DNA from: Mycobacterium sp. 1081908.1 | GTDB lineage: Bacteria > Actinomycetota > Actinomycetes > Mycobacteriales > Mycobacteriaceae | NCBI RefSeq assembly: GCF_001673535.1 | Contig: NZ_LZLY01000104.1 | Span: 1-64,000 of the forward strand | Direction of reading: 5' to 3' | DNA: 64,000 nt | Part shown: piece by piece, positions 8,965-16,640 of the stretch | Layout of the letters: the number at the start of each line of letters is the position of its first letter | Position numbering within the stretch: the first letter of the stretch is position 1 | Position numbers and translations under genes: made by a program | Notes under the pieces: model-generated | The model's database searches: none | What the model was told of the DNA's origin: nothing | What the model saw: only the letters and a program-made list of their open reading frames with translations

Positions 8965-9630
8965 ATGCTCACCCTCACCCGCAAGCCGGCCAGCGCGGCG
9001 GGCCTTTCCGAGCGCGACCGGCGCGTGGTGTGGCGCATCGCCGCCCTGCTGCTCGACTACCCCAGCGAGTCCACGCTCGCGATGACCGACCAACTGATCA
9101 CGGCCGCAGCAGAATTGCCCGATTCGGTCAGCGAACCGCTGCTGCGCGTCCTGCAGGAGCTGCGGAGTGGGGACCCGATGCAGCTCGCCGTGCGGTACGT
9201 CGAAACGTTCGACATGCGCAGGCGCGCCAGCCTGCACCTGACGTACTACGCGTACGGGGACACCCGCAAGCGGGGCATGGCGCTGCTGCGCTTCAAGCAC
9301 GCCTACCGCCAGGCGGAGCTGCAGCTCGGCGACGGAGAACTTCCCGACTTCCTGCCGCTGGTACTGGAATTCGCCGCGACGGTCGATCAGCTGCAGGGCG
9401 AGCGGCTGCTCGGCGAGCACGTCCCGGTTCTCGAGCTCCTGCGACTGTCCTTGACGGACAGCGGTTCCCCATACGCCCCCGTTTTGGCGGCGGTCCTCGC
9501 GACGCTGCCGCCGATCAGCACCGCGGATCGGCGGCGCATCGCCGAGCTGGCCGCAGAGGGTCCTCCGGAGGAAGAGGTCGGGTTGGAACCGTTCGCCATG
9601 GATCCCATGATCCCGGGCGGCCGGCGATGA
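8965..9630 (+). CDS. narJ: Nitrate reductase assembly chaperone
   Basis: NarJ (221 residues from this ATG) is a cytoplasmic TorD-like chaperone that holds apo-NarGH until the molybdenum cofactor is inserted and the complex docks on NarI. The helical protein contains the family blocks LLLDYPSE, YVETFDMRRRASLHLTYYAYGDTRKRG and LPDFLPLVLEFAA. Two starts are possible: ATG 8965, or an in-frame GTG at 8959 overlapping the narH stop codon, which would imply translational coupling. The difference is two residues. The stop overlaps the narI start as ATGA, as expected for coupled subunits of one complex. Confidence 0.95.
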   Translation: MLTLTRKPASAAGLSERDRRVVWRIAALLLDYPSESTLAMTDQLITAAAELPDSVSEPLLRVLQELRSGDPMQLAVRYVETFDMRRRASLHLTYYAYGDTRKRGMALLRFKHAYRQAELQLGDGELPDFLPLVLEFAATVDQLQGERLLGEHVPVLELLRLSLTDSGSPYAPVLAAVLATLPPISTADRRRIAELAAEGPPEEEVGLEPFAMDPMIPGGRR

Positions 9631-10370
9631 ACACCGTGCTCTGGATGACGGTTCCGTATGTCGCGTTCACGTCGTTTCTGCTCGGCCATGTCTGGCGCTA
9701 CCGCACCGATCAGTTCGGTTGGACCACACGGTCTTCGCAGAGCTACGAAAGCCGGCTGTTGCGAATGGGCAGCCCGCTGTTTCACTTCGGGCTGCTCGGC
9801 GTGGTCGGCGGTCACGTCGTCGGTCTGCTTATCCCCGAATCGTGGACGTCGGCGGTCGGGATCTCGGAATTCTTCTACCACGTGATGGCCGTCACAATGG
9901 GCTCGCTCGCGGGTTTCGCGGTCGTTACGGGAGCGGGAATCCTGCTGTACCGGCGCATCACCGTGCCCGCGGTGCGCAAGGCGACGACCCGCAGCGACAG
10001 GCTGATGTACCTGCTGCTGGTGGGCGCGTTGGCGACCGGGATGCTCAACACCCTGACCAACGTGTTCGCCGCCTATAACTACCGCGACACGGTGTCACCC
10101 TGGTTCCGCAGCCTGTTTTCGCTGCACCCGGCGATGGAGCTGATGGCCGGCGCGCCGTGGACATTCCAGCTGCACGTCCTGATTGTCCTTGCGCTGCTTG
10201 GCATCTGGCCCTACACGCGGTTGGTGCACATGTTCAGCGCCCCCATCGGATACCTGACGCGCCCCTATCTGGTCTACCGCAGCCGGGACCCGCAAAAGGC
10301 GTCCGGCAACCGCTACGCGAGAGCGTGGGCCGCGCCCGAAGCCCCGCCCGCGCGTAGCCGCTGGGTATGA
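9627..10370 (+). CDS. narI: Respiratory nitrate reductase gamma subunit (cytochrome b)
   Basis: This 247-residue membrane subunit oxidises quinol at the outer face and passes electrons through two b-type haems to NarH. Five hydrophobic helices are visible. Haem-ligand histidines lie in PLFHFGLLGVVGGHVVGLL (helix 2) and in FQLHVLIVLALLG and TRLVHMFSAP (helix 5), matching the known pairs. The ATG overlaps the last bases of narJ (ATGA). It closes the narGHJI operon. The 112-base gap after it holds a separate promoter for narK. Confidence 0.97.
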   Translation: MNTVLWMTVPYVAFTSFLLGHVWRYRTDQFGWTTRSSQSYESRLLRMGSPLFHFGLLGVVGGHVVGLLIPESWTSAVGISEFFYHVMAVTMGSLAGFAVVTGAGILLYRRITVPAVRKATTRSDRLMYLLLVGALATGMLNTLTNVFAAYNYRDTVSPWFRSLFSLHPAMELMAGAPWTFQLHVLIVLALLGIWPYTRLVHMFSAPIGYLTRPYLVYRSRDPQKASGNRYARAWAAPEAPPARSRWV

Positions 10371-10442
10371 CCCGATCCGCCATCTAACTCACAGCGCTTC
10401 GGGGCCGGCTTGTGAGCGGCTTGTAGCAAGTAGGTCATCGCG

Positions 10443-10455
10443 GGCAAGCCTTGCC
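10443..10455. promoter_or_regulatory. GGCAAG-C-CTTGCC dyad in front of narK
   Basis: A perfect 6-bp inverted repeat with a single central base overlaps TTGCCG (10451-10456), a possible -35 element for the narK promoter. This placement suits a repressor or activator site for narK. No protein can be named. Confidence 0.4.
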
Positions 10456-10470
10456 GCAACAACACTTTCG

Positions 10471-10476
10471 TACGGT
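10471..10476 (+). promoter_or_regulatory. Leaderless-type -10 element for narK (TACGGT)
   Basis: TACGGT fits TANNNT and ends six bases before the narK ATG, with no ribosome-binding sequence between. This suggests a leaderless transcript made independently of narGHJI. The spacer to the candidate -35 (TTGCCG) is 14 bases, shorter than ideal. Confidence 0.45.
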
Positions 10477-10482
10477 TCACGC

Positions 10483-11916
10483 ATGCGCCAACACACGATT
10501 GACGACTGGGACGCCGAAGACGTCGACGCCTGGAACAACGGCGGAGCCAAGATCGCGCGCCGCAACCTGATCTGGTCCATCTTCGCCGAGCACGTCGGCT
10601 TCTCGGTCTGGTCGATCTGGTCGGTGATGGTCCTTTTCATGCCGCAGAACGTCTACCACATCGACGCCGCCGGAAAGTTCTTTCTGGTCGCGATGCCGAC
10701 GCTGATCGGCGCGATCCTGCGCCTGCCCTACACGTTCGCGACCGCAACATTCGGCGGGCGAAACTGGACGGTGTTCTCCGCGATGGTGCTGGTGATCCCA
10801 ACGGTATTGACGCTGTACTTCATGGCCCACCCCGGCACGTCGTACACCACGTTCATGATCGTGGCCGCGGTCGCCGGACTCGGCGGGGGCAACTTCGCGT
10901 CGTCGATGACCAACATCAATGCCTTCTATCCGCAGCGGCTCAAGGGCTGGGCGCTGGGTCTTAATGCCGGTGGCGGAAACATCGGCGTCGCGACGATCCA
11001 GGTCATCGGATTGCTGGTGATCGCGACCGCGGGCAACCGTTCTCCCCACCTGGTGTGTGCGGTGTATTTGGTGCTGTTGTCCGTCGCCGCCGTCGGCGCC
11101 GCGCTGTTCATGGACAACCTGACCAACCAGCGCACCAACGGCCGCTCGATGATCGACGTGATGGCATACCGCGACTCGTGGCTGATCGCGGTGCTGTACA
11201 TCGGAACGTTCGGATCGTTCATCGGCTTTTCGTTCGCGTTCGGCCAGGTGCTGCAAATCAGCTTCCTGGCCAACCTCAGCCATGGCGCCAAGGTGACACC
11301 GCCGATGGCGGCGCACGCGGCGTTGCACGCCGCGCAGATCGCGTTCATCGGGCCGCTGCTGGGCTCGATCGTGCGGCCGGTCGGCGGTTGGCTGTCCGAC
11401 CGCATCGGCGGCAGCAAGGTCACGCTGTACACGTTCGCCGCGATGATCGCCGCGGCCGGCTGGCTGGTGGGATTCGGCGCGATGGCCGACGCCAAGCATC
11501 GCGCCCCGTCGGGCGGCGTTCTGGTTGCCTACGTGGTCGGGTTCGTCGCGCTGTTCATCCTGTCGGGAATCGGAAACGGGTCGGTGTACAAGATGATCCC
11601 GTCGATCTTCGACGCCAAGGCGCAGAGCAACGACGGCCTTGACCCCGCCGAGAAGGCCGATTGGTCGCGTCGGATGTCGGGTGCGCTCATCGGGATCGCC
11701 GGTGCCATCGGCGCGCTCGGCGGCGTCGGCATCAACGTCGTGCTGCGGGCGTCCTACCTGTCGCCGGCGAAATCCGCGACGACGGCGTACTGGGTCTTCC
11801 TGGGCTTCTACGTGCTGTGCGCGGTGATTACTTGGTTCGCCTACGTGCGCACGCCCGCCACCACACGCGCCGCGAAGACCGCGAAGGTCGCGGAAGCGCT
11901 GGCACCGGCGGCGTGA
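10483..11916 (+). CDS. narK: Nitrate/nitrite transporter, MFS NarK family
   Basis: This 477-residue protein has about twelve transmembrane helices and belongs to the nitrate/nitrite porter branch of the major facilitator superfamily. Nitrate-signature glycine-rich motifs are visible: GLGGGNFASSMTNINAFYP in helix 5 and GIGNGSVYKMIP in helix 11, plus conserved arginines in LRLPYTFA and VRPVGGWLSDRIGG. The N-terminal extension (TIDDWDAEDVDAWNNGGAKIARRN) resembles mycobacterial NarK proteins. Placed straight after narGHJI, it probably imports nitrate and/or exports nitrite for the reductase. Mycobacteria have several NarK paralogues and I cannot say which one this matches. A leaderless promoter appears to drive it. 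Confidence 0.95.
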   Translation: MRQHTIDDWDAEDVDAWNNGGAKIARRNLIWSIFAEHVGFSVWSIWSVMVLFMPQNVYHIDAAGKFFLVAMPTLIGAILRLPYTFATATFGGRNWTVFSAMVLVIPTVLTLYFMAHPGTSYTTFMIVAAVAGLGGGNFASSMTNINAFYPQRLKGWALGLNAGGGNIGVATIQVIGLLVIATAGNRSPHLVCAVYLVLLSVAAVGAALFMDNLTNQRTNGRSMIDVMAYRDSWLIAVLYIGTFGSFIGFSFAFGQVLQISFLANLSHGAKVTPPMAAHAALHAAQIAFIGPLLGSIVRPVGGWLSDRIGGSKVTLYTFAAMIAAAGWLVGFGAMADAKHRAPSGGVLVAYVVGFVALFILSGIGNGSVYKMIPSIFDAKAQSNDGLDPAEKADWSRRMSGALIGIAGAIGALGGVGINVVLRASYLSPAKSATTAYWVFLGFYVLCAVITWFAYVRTPATTRAAKTAKVAEALAPAA

Positions 11917-11952
11917 TACGGAACCCGTTGGGAATCACCGGGATTCGAGGCA

Positions 11953-12948
11953 TCACCCCGGCAAGAACGGCCTGATCGGCTCCATCCAGATCGGCGAGAG
12001 CAGCACCGGGTCGGTCCACGCCGGCCACAGCAACGCCGGGTTCGCACCCGGCGGCGGCCAGTTGTTGTCGTTGTTGTAGGCCCAGACCTCCCAAGGGTTG
12101 TCGTAGTACGACGCCGTTTCGACCAGGCTGAACCAGTCCAGGTTGGGGTGCGTCAACCAGTAGCCCGTCCCCACGAAGTAGCCGCCGACCGCCCAAGCGG
12201 CGTAACTGGTTTGGAACAGCGGACCGAAGATCCGGCTCTGCCAGACGTGGACCTCTTCGTGGTTGACCATCACGTCGTCGGCACCGGGCCCGGTTCCCAG
12301 GTGGGTGGTGACGTTGCCCATCGTGCTGGCGAAGCCGGGCAGTCCGATGCCACCGCGGTAGACATGGGAACCCACCAGCGCGCTGAAGGCGGAATCGTAG
12401 CCGCCGGCGTTGGGCGTAAACGCGTTGAGGGCTTGCACGCCGTAGCCCAGCGCCGTGCCCTCGAAGCCCCACGTGTAGTCCAAGAGAAAGGCAGCCCATC
12501 CGCGCCAGTCCCGGAAGTTGTAGATGCCGAACTCACGCTGGACGAGCAGGTTCGCGTCGTTGATCGCCGCGTCGGCCACGCCCGTCCCGGCGGCACCGCC
12601 GGTGCCGATCAACGGGCGGCCCAACACCGCTTCGGTGGCCGCATTGACGGCACCGAGCAGCGACGCGCCCGCCTCGTCCGCGGCCACGTACGAGCCGGCC
12701 GCCGAGGTAAGGGCTTGCACAAACTGCTGTTGAAACGCGCCGGCCCGGGCGCTGAGCGCCTGATACTGCTGCCCGTAGCCGGCGAATAACGCGGCCACCG
12801 CTTGCGACACCTCATCGGCGGCGGCCGCCGCCATCCCCGTCGTCGGCACGGCGGCCGCCAGATGGGCCGCGGTCACCGTTGAGTCGATGCTCTCCAAATC
12901 CGCGGCGGCCGACGTCAACAACTCGGGGGCCACCACCAGCAGCGACAC
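11953..12948 (-). CDS. PE protein with an HExxH-containing C-terminal domain
   Basis: The 331-residue product starts at GTG after a GAGGAGG site. Residues 1-100 are a clear PE domain (SLLVVAPELLTSAAADLES, AAADEVSQAVAALFAGYG, AFQQQFVQALTSAAGSY), followed by the linker EAVLGRPLIGTGG. The rest is neither PGRS repeats nor the PE-PPE esterase domain. It contains NHEEVHVWQSRIFGP, which fits HExxH plus the following HVWQ seen in zinc-peptidase-like domains of VgrG/Rhs/DUF4157-type proteins. About 55 residues on it has NPWEVWAYNND, resembling the downstream NPxExxA glutamate of those domains. It therefore may be an ESX-exported metalloprotease-like effector, though zinc binding is inferred. The tail is Trp/Pro-rich. 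The gene converges with narK. Confidence 0.85.
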   Translation of the reverse strand: MSLLVVAPELLTSAAADLESIDSTVTAAHLAAAVPTTGMAAAAADEVSQAVAALFAGYGQQYQALSARAGAFQQQFVQALTSAAGSYVAADEAGASLLGAVNAATEAVLGRPLIGTGGAAGTGVADAAINDANLLVQREFGIYNFRDWRGWAAFLLDYTWGFEGTALGYGVQALNAFTPNAGGYDSAFSALVGSHVYRGGIGLPGFASTMGNVTTHLGTGPGADDVMVNHEEVHVWQSRIFGPLFQTSYAAWAVGGYFVGTGYWLTHPNLDWFSLVETASYYDNPWEVWAYNNDNNWPPPGANPALLWPAWTDPVLLSPIWMEPIRPFLPG

Positions 12949-13045
12949 ATTTCCTCCTCATCCCTGTGCGGATGAAGCGTATTCACGTCTCGACCCGCCA
13001 GGCGGGATTTCGGTCGTATCGGTGATCGAGCCGCGGCCGAAACCT

Positions 13046-13070
13046 TGACAGTGTCATCGTGACAGTGTCA
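13046..13070. promoter_or_regulatory. Tandem TGACAGTGTCA operators before the MerR-type gene
   Basis: Two identical 11-bp dyads (TGACA-N-TGTCA) lie at 13046-13056 and 13060-13070, 14 bases start to start. The first overlaps a perfect TTGACA (13045-13050) that could serve as the -35 box. Position and symmetry suggest autoregulation by the adjacent HTH protein. The 132-base gap (12949-13080) is shared with the divergent PE gene. Confidence 0.6.
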
Positions 13071-13080
13071 GTATCGACGG

Positions 13081-13701
13081 ATGGCCGACGTGGCGTCCTG
13101 GACGCTGGACGAGCTGGTGCGACGGGTTGCCGTCGGGCTGGCCGATCCGGCGTATCCGGGCGCGCCCAATGGCCGCGTTCGGGGCCTGCCGGATCGCCGG
13201 GCTGTCCGGTGGTACACGACGACCGGACTCGTCGACCGGCCGACCATGCAGGGCCGCACGGCGCTGTACAGCCCCCGCCACCTGCTGCAGATCGTCGCGG
13301 TCAAACGGCGCCAGGCCGAGGGCCGCTCGCTCGCCGACATCCAGGCCGAACTCGCGGGAGCGACGGACGAAACGTTGCGCAAAGTCGCCGCCCTGCCCGA
13401 CGAGCTGATGGCGGCCGAGCTCGAGGAGCCGGCGCCGAGTCCCGTTCGCCGACAGCGCTTCTGGGCCGATGCGCCCGCCGCCGCCGAACCGGCGGCCAAT
13501 GGTGACGGCACTGACAGTGTCACGCAGCTGGCGGCCGTCAGCCTGCCCGGCGGGGCGCTGTTGCTGCTGCCCGCCGGATCCGGGGGTGGCGGGCGGCCCG
13601 ACGAGGACGACATCGACGCGATGCGCGCGGCCGCTCGGCCGCTGCTCGAACTGCTGGCCGAGCGTGGCCTGCTGACCCCTGATGAACGGAGCCCCTCATG
13701 A
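13081..13701 (+). CDS. MerR-type DNA-binding regulator
   Basis: This 206-residue protein has an N-terminal winged-helix MerR-like DNA-binding region (about 8-90): WTLDELVRRVAVGLADP, then RAVRWYTTTGLVDRPTMQGRTALYSPRHLLQIVAVKRRQAEG, with the typical YY-like W-Y-TTGL turn. The middle (about 105-160) is a Pro/Ala linker, followed by a short Gly-rich hydrophobic patch and a C-terminal helix. No effector-binding cysteines of the metal-sensing MerR type are seen. It is translationally coupled (ATGA overlap) to the VIT-VWA protein, a pairing I recall from other actinobacteria, so it probably controls that operon. Three TGACANTGTCA sites lie in the locus, one of them inside this gene. Confidence 0.85.
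   Translation: MADVASWTLDELVRRVAVGLADPAYPGAPNGRVRGLPDRRAVRWYTTTGLVDRPTMQGRTALYSPRHLLQIVAVKRRQAEGRSLADIQAELAGATDETLRKVAALPDELMAAELEEPAPSPVRRQRFWADAPAAAEPAANGDGTDSVTQLAAVSLPGGALLLLPAGSGGGGRPDEDDIDAMRAAARPLLELLAERGLLTPDERSPS
13512..13522. promoter_or_regulatory. Third TGACAGTGTCA site, inside the MerR-type gene
   Basis: The same 11-bp dyad found twice in front of the gene recurs once, base for base, within the coding region. An internal copy could form a looped repression complex with the upstream pair. Confidence 0.45.
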
Positions 13702-16640
13702 CCGTCCGCATCACGTCGATGACCGACGCTGAGATCGATCGGGTGGCCGCCCCGGACAACGAGGCCGGCCTTGGCGCTCTGGCCACCGAGCGCGGCAACC
13801 TGCCGCTGGAGCGCATCGACGTGCGGGCGGAGATCACCGGGCTCACCAGCCGGGTCGAGCTGACGCAGGACTTCGTCAATTCCTTCGACGTACCCCTGGA
13901 AGCCAGCTATGTGTTCCCGCTGCCCGACCGGGCGGCGGTCACCCGGATGCGGATGACCGCCGACGGGCGGGTCGTTGACGCCGAACTGCGGGAGCGGGAG
14001 GCCGCCCGCCAGGCCTACGACGACGCCATCGCGTCGGGCCGGCGCGCGTCCATCGCCGAGGAGGAGCGGCCGGACGTGTTCACCATCCGGGTCGGCAACA
14101 TCCTGCCCGGCGAACGGGTCAGCGTCGCTCTGACACTCGTCATGCCCCTGGCCTACGCCGACGGTGAGGCGACGTTCCGCTTCCCGCTTGTGGTTGCGCC
14201 GCGGTACATCCCGGGCCGCGCGCTTGCCGACGTCGCGGTCGGCGACGGGCACGCCGACGACACCGACGCGGTGCCCGACGCGTCGCGGATCAGCCCGCCG
14301 GTGCTATTGCCCGGTTTTCCCCATCCGGTTCCGCTGTCCATCGAGGTCGGCATCGACCCGGCCGGCCTCACGCTGTCGGAGGCACGCTCGAGCCTGCACG
14401 CGGTGTCCACCGACGACGGCCGGATACGGGTTCACCCCGGCGAGCGGGCCAACCGGGATTTCGTGCTGCGACTGCGTTACGGCGCCGACGACTTCACCGA
14501 TTCGCTTGTGCTGGTATCCGATTCAGACGGCGACGAGGGCACCTATCAGCTCACCGTGCTGCCACCGGCGGCCAGCGCGCCGCCGCGCCCGCGGGACGTG
14601 GTGCTGGTGCTGGACCGCTCAGGCAGCATGGCCGGTTGGAAGATGGTGGCCGCGCGCCGCGCCGCGGCGCGCATCGTCGACACGCTCACTACCGGTGACC
14701 GGTTCGCGGTCTTGACATTTGACGATCGGATCGACCGCCCCGCCAGTCTGCCCGACGGGCTGGTCGAGGCCAGCGACCGGAACCGGTACCGCGCCGTCGA
14801 GCACCTCGCCCGCGTCGATGCACGCGGCGGCACCGAGATGGTCGCGCCGTTGCGCCAGGCCCTCGCGTTGTTGGGCGGGTCGCGCAACGGCGAGGCCCGA
14901 GACGCTGTCGTCATCCTCGTGACCGACGGGCAGGTCGGCAACGAGGATCAGCTCCTGCACGAGCTGTCCGGCGACCTGCAGCGGGTGCGCGTGCACGCGG
15001 TCGGCGTCGACCAGGCCGTCAATGCCGGATTCCTTTGGCGCCTGGCCAGTGTCGGCGGCGGGCGCTGCGAGCTGGTGGAAAGCGAGGACCGCCTCGACGA
15101 GGCGATGGACGCCATCCATCGCCGCATCAGCGCTCCTCTTGCGCACTCGCTGTCGCTGCGCGCCGAGGGGCTGGCGATCGTCGACGACACCACGAGCCCG
15201 GCTCGGTTGCCCGACCTGCTCCCCGGGGTGCCGCTGGTGGTGAGTGGGCGGTATCGGGGGAGCGCGTCCGGTTCTCTGACCCTCCGCGGCACGACGGGAG
15301 AGGGTGGGGAGTGGTCGGTCGCTGTCGCCGCAGAGCGCCTGGAAGCCCCGGCGGTGACCGCGCAGTGGGCCCGCGCGCACCTGCGCGACCTCGAGGACCG
15401 CTATGCCGCGGCGGCCGCGGAGGACTTGGATAAGCGAATTATTGCTACGTCATTACGGTTTGGTGTGTTGTGCAGGTTTACGGCGTTTGTTGCGGTGGAC
15501 AGCCGCGTCGTTGCCGACGGCTTAGTGCCGCACCGGGTGATGCAACCCGTCGAGGTGCCGGCCGGCTGGGAGAAGGTCCGGGCGCCAGACCATGCCGTGT
15601 TTGCGGCGGCCGCGCCCCCGTCGCCCTTGGCCGGGGCCGCCATGATGCCGAGCCAACCCATTCCGTCCACCAGGACGCCCTCGTCGGGGAAATCGCAGGC
15701 ACGAACGGTCAAGCTGCGCAACGTGATTGCGGCGGCGGTCGTCGGCGCGCTGCTCATCGGCGGTGGCTGGACCTGGTCGGCGAGTCGGGACGGTCATTCC
15801 ACGGCGACGCACGGCGGCATTGTGAGCGGCAAGATTCCAGCATCAGAGGATAGGGGCGCCGCGGGCCAGACCTCCGGGACGAGGGCCGGCGTTCCCGAGA
15901 ACACCGTCACAGTGCCCGGGGCACCGCCACCGCCGCAGGCCCCCGCGGACGCCACCTTCAAACGCGACATCATCACCACGGGATCGCTGCAGATGATCGT
16001 CACCGAGCCCGCCCAGGTGGCCGACCGGCTCGTCACCGCCGTCACCGACGCCGGCGGTCGAGTCGACTCGCGATCGGAGCGAACCGGATCATCCTCGCCG
16101 ACAGTTGATCTCGTGCTGCGCATTCCCGCCGACAAACTCGACGGGGTGCTGGCCGATGCCAAGAAACTGGGAACTGTCGACTCGATGTCGATCGGGCACA
16201 ACGACGTGACGTCGCAGCGTGTCGACCTCGATGCCCGCATCGAGGCGTTGCAGACCTCGGTCAACCGACTGCTGCAACTGATGGGTCGGGCCGGCAACGT
16301 CGCCGACCTGCTCGCGGCGGAGTCATCGCTGACCCAGCGACAGGCTGAGTTGGACTCGCTGCGGGCGCAGCGCGCCACGCTTGGCGACCAGGTTTCGTAC
16401 GCGACGATCAACGTCAGCCTCTCGACCAAACCGGCGGCGGTTCCTCAGCCTGGTTTCCTGAACGCACTTCGACACGGCTGGCAGTCGATGCTCTCCGCCG
16501 TCCACGGCGTCGTGATGGCTGTCGGATTCCTTATCCCGTGGATACCGGTGTTGGCCGTCCTGGCGTTGGTTCTCGTGTTGGTGCTGCGCCGCAAGCCTTT
16601 CCGGAGTAAGCCATCAGGCGAAGCTAGCCAGGCCGATTGA
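13698..16640 (+). CDS. VIT-VWA membrane protein with C-terminal DUF4349 domain
   Basis: This 980-residue protein has a VIT domain (about 20-150, with LTQDFVNSFDVPLEASYVFPLP), a von Willebrand A domain (about 295-470) with an intact metal site (DRSGSMAG, TGGTEM-like RGGTEMVAPL, VTDGQVGNED), a helical segment, a transmembrane helix (about 675-697) and a proline-rich linker. It ends with a DUF4349-like domain (about 764-915, TSQRVDLDARIEALQTSVNRLLQLM) and a C-terminal hydrophobic helix followed by basic residues. VIT-VWA proteins mediate protein-protein contacts. DUF4349 is usually a separate membrane-anchored protein, so this is a fusion. Topology suggests VIT-VWA in the cytosol and DUF4349 outside. 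The end overlaps the convergent giant gene by 17 bases. A patch at 15422-15520 is visibly lower in GC than its surroundings, but the frame stays open. Confidence 0.88.
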   Translation: MTVRITSMTDAEIDRVAAPDNEAGLGALATERGNLPLERIDVRAEITGLTSRVELTQDFVNSFDVPLEASYVFPLPDRAAVTRMRMTADGRVVDAELREREAARQAYDDAIASGRRASIAEEERPDVFTIRVGNILPGERVSVALTLVMPLAYADGEATFRFPLVVAPRYIPGRALADVAVGDGHADDTDAVPDASRISPPVLLPGFPHPVPLSIEVGIDPAGLTLSEARSSLHAVSTDDGRIRVHPGERANRDFVLRLRYGADDFTDSLVLVSDSDGDEGTYQLTVLPPAASAPPRPRDVVLVLDRSGSMAGWKMVAARRAAARIVDTLTTGDRFAVLTFDDRIDRPASLPDGLVEASDRNRYRAVEHLARVDARGGTEMVAPLRQALALLGGSRNGEARDAVVILVTDGQVGNEDQLLHELSGDLQRVRVHAVGVDQAVNAGFLWRLASVGGGRCELVESEDRLDEAMDAIHRRISAPLAHSLSLRAEGLAIVDDTTSPARLPDLLPGVPLVVSGRYRGSASGSLTLRGTTGEGGEWSVAVAAERLEAPAVTAQWARAHLRDLEDRYAAAAAEDLDKRIIATSLRFGVLCRFTAFVAVDSRVVADGLVPHRVMQPVEVPAGWEKVRAPDHAVFAAAAPPSPLAGAAMMPSQPIPSTRTPSSGKSQARTVKLRNVIAAAVVGALLIGGGWTWSASRDGHSTATHGGIVSGKIPASEDRGAAGQTSGTRAGVPENTVTVPGAPPPPQAPADATFKRDIITTGSLQMIVTEPAQVADRLVTAVTDAGGRVDSRSERTGSSSPTVDLVLRIPADKLDGVLADAKKLGTVDSMSIGHNDVTSQRVDLDARIEALQTSVNRLLQLMGRAGNVADLLAAESSLTQRQAELDSLRAQRATLGDQVSYATINVSLSTKPAAVPQPGFLNALRHGWQSMLSAVHGVVMAVGFLIPWIPVLAVLALVLVLVLRRKPFRSKPSGEASQAD

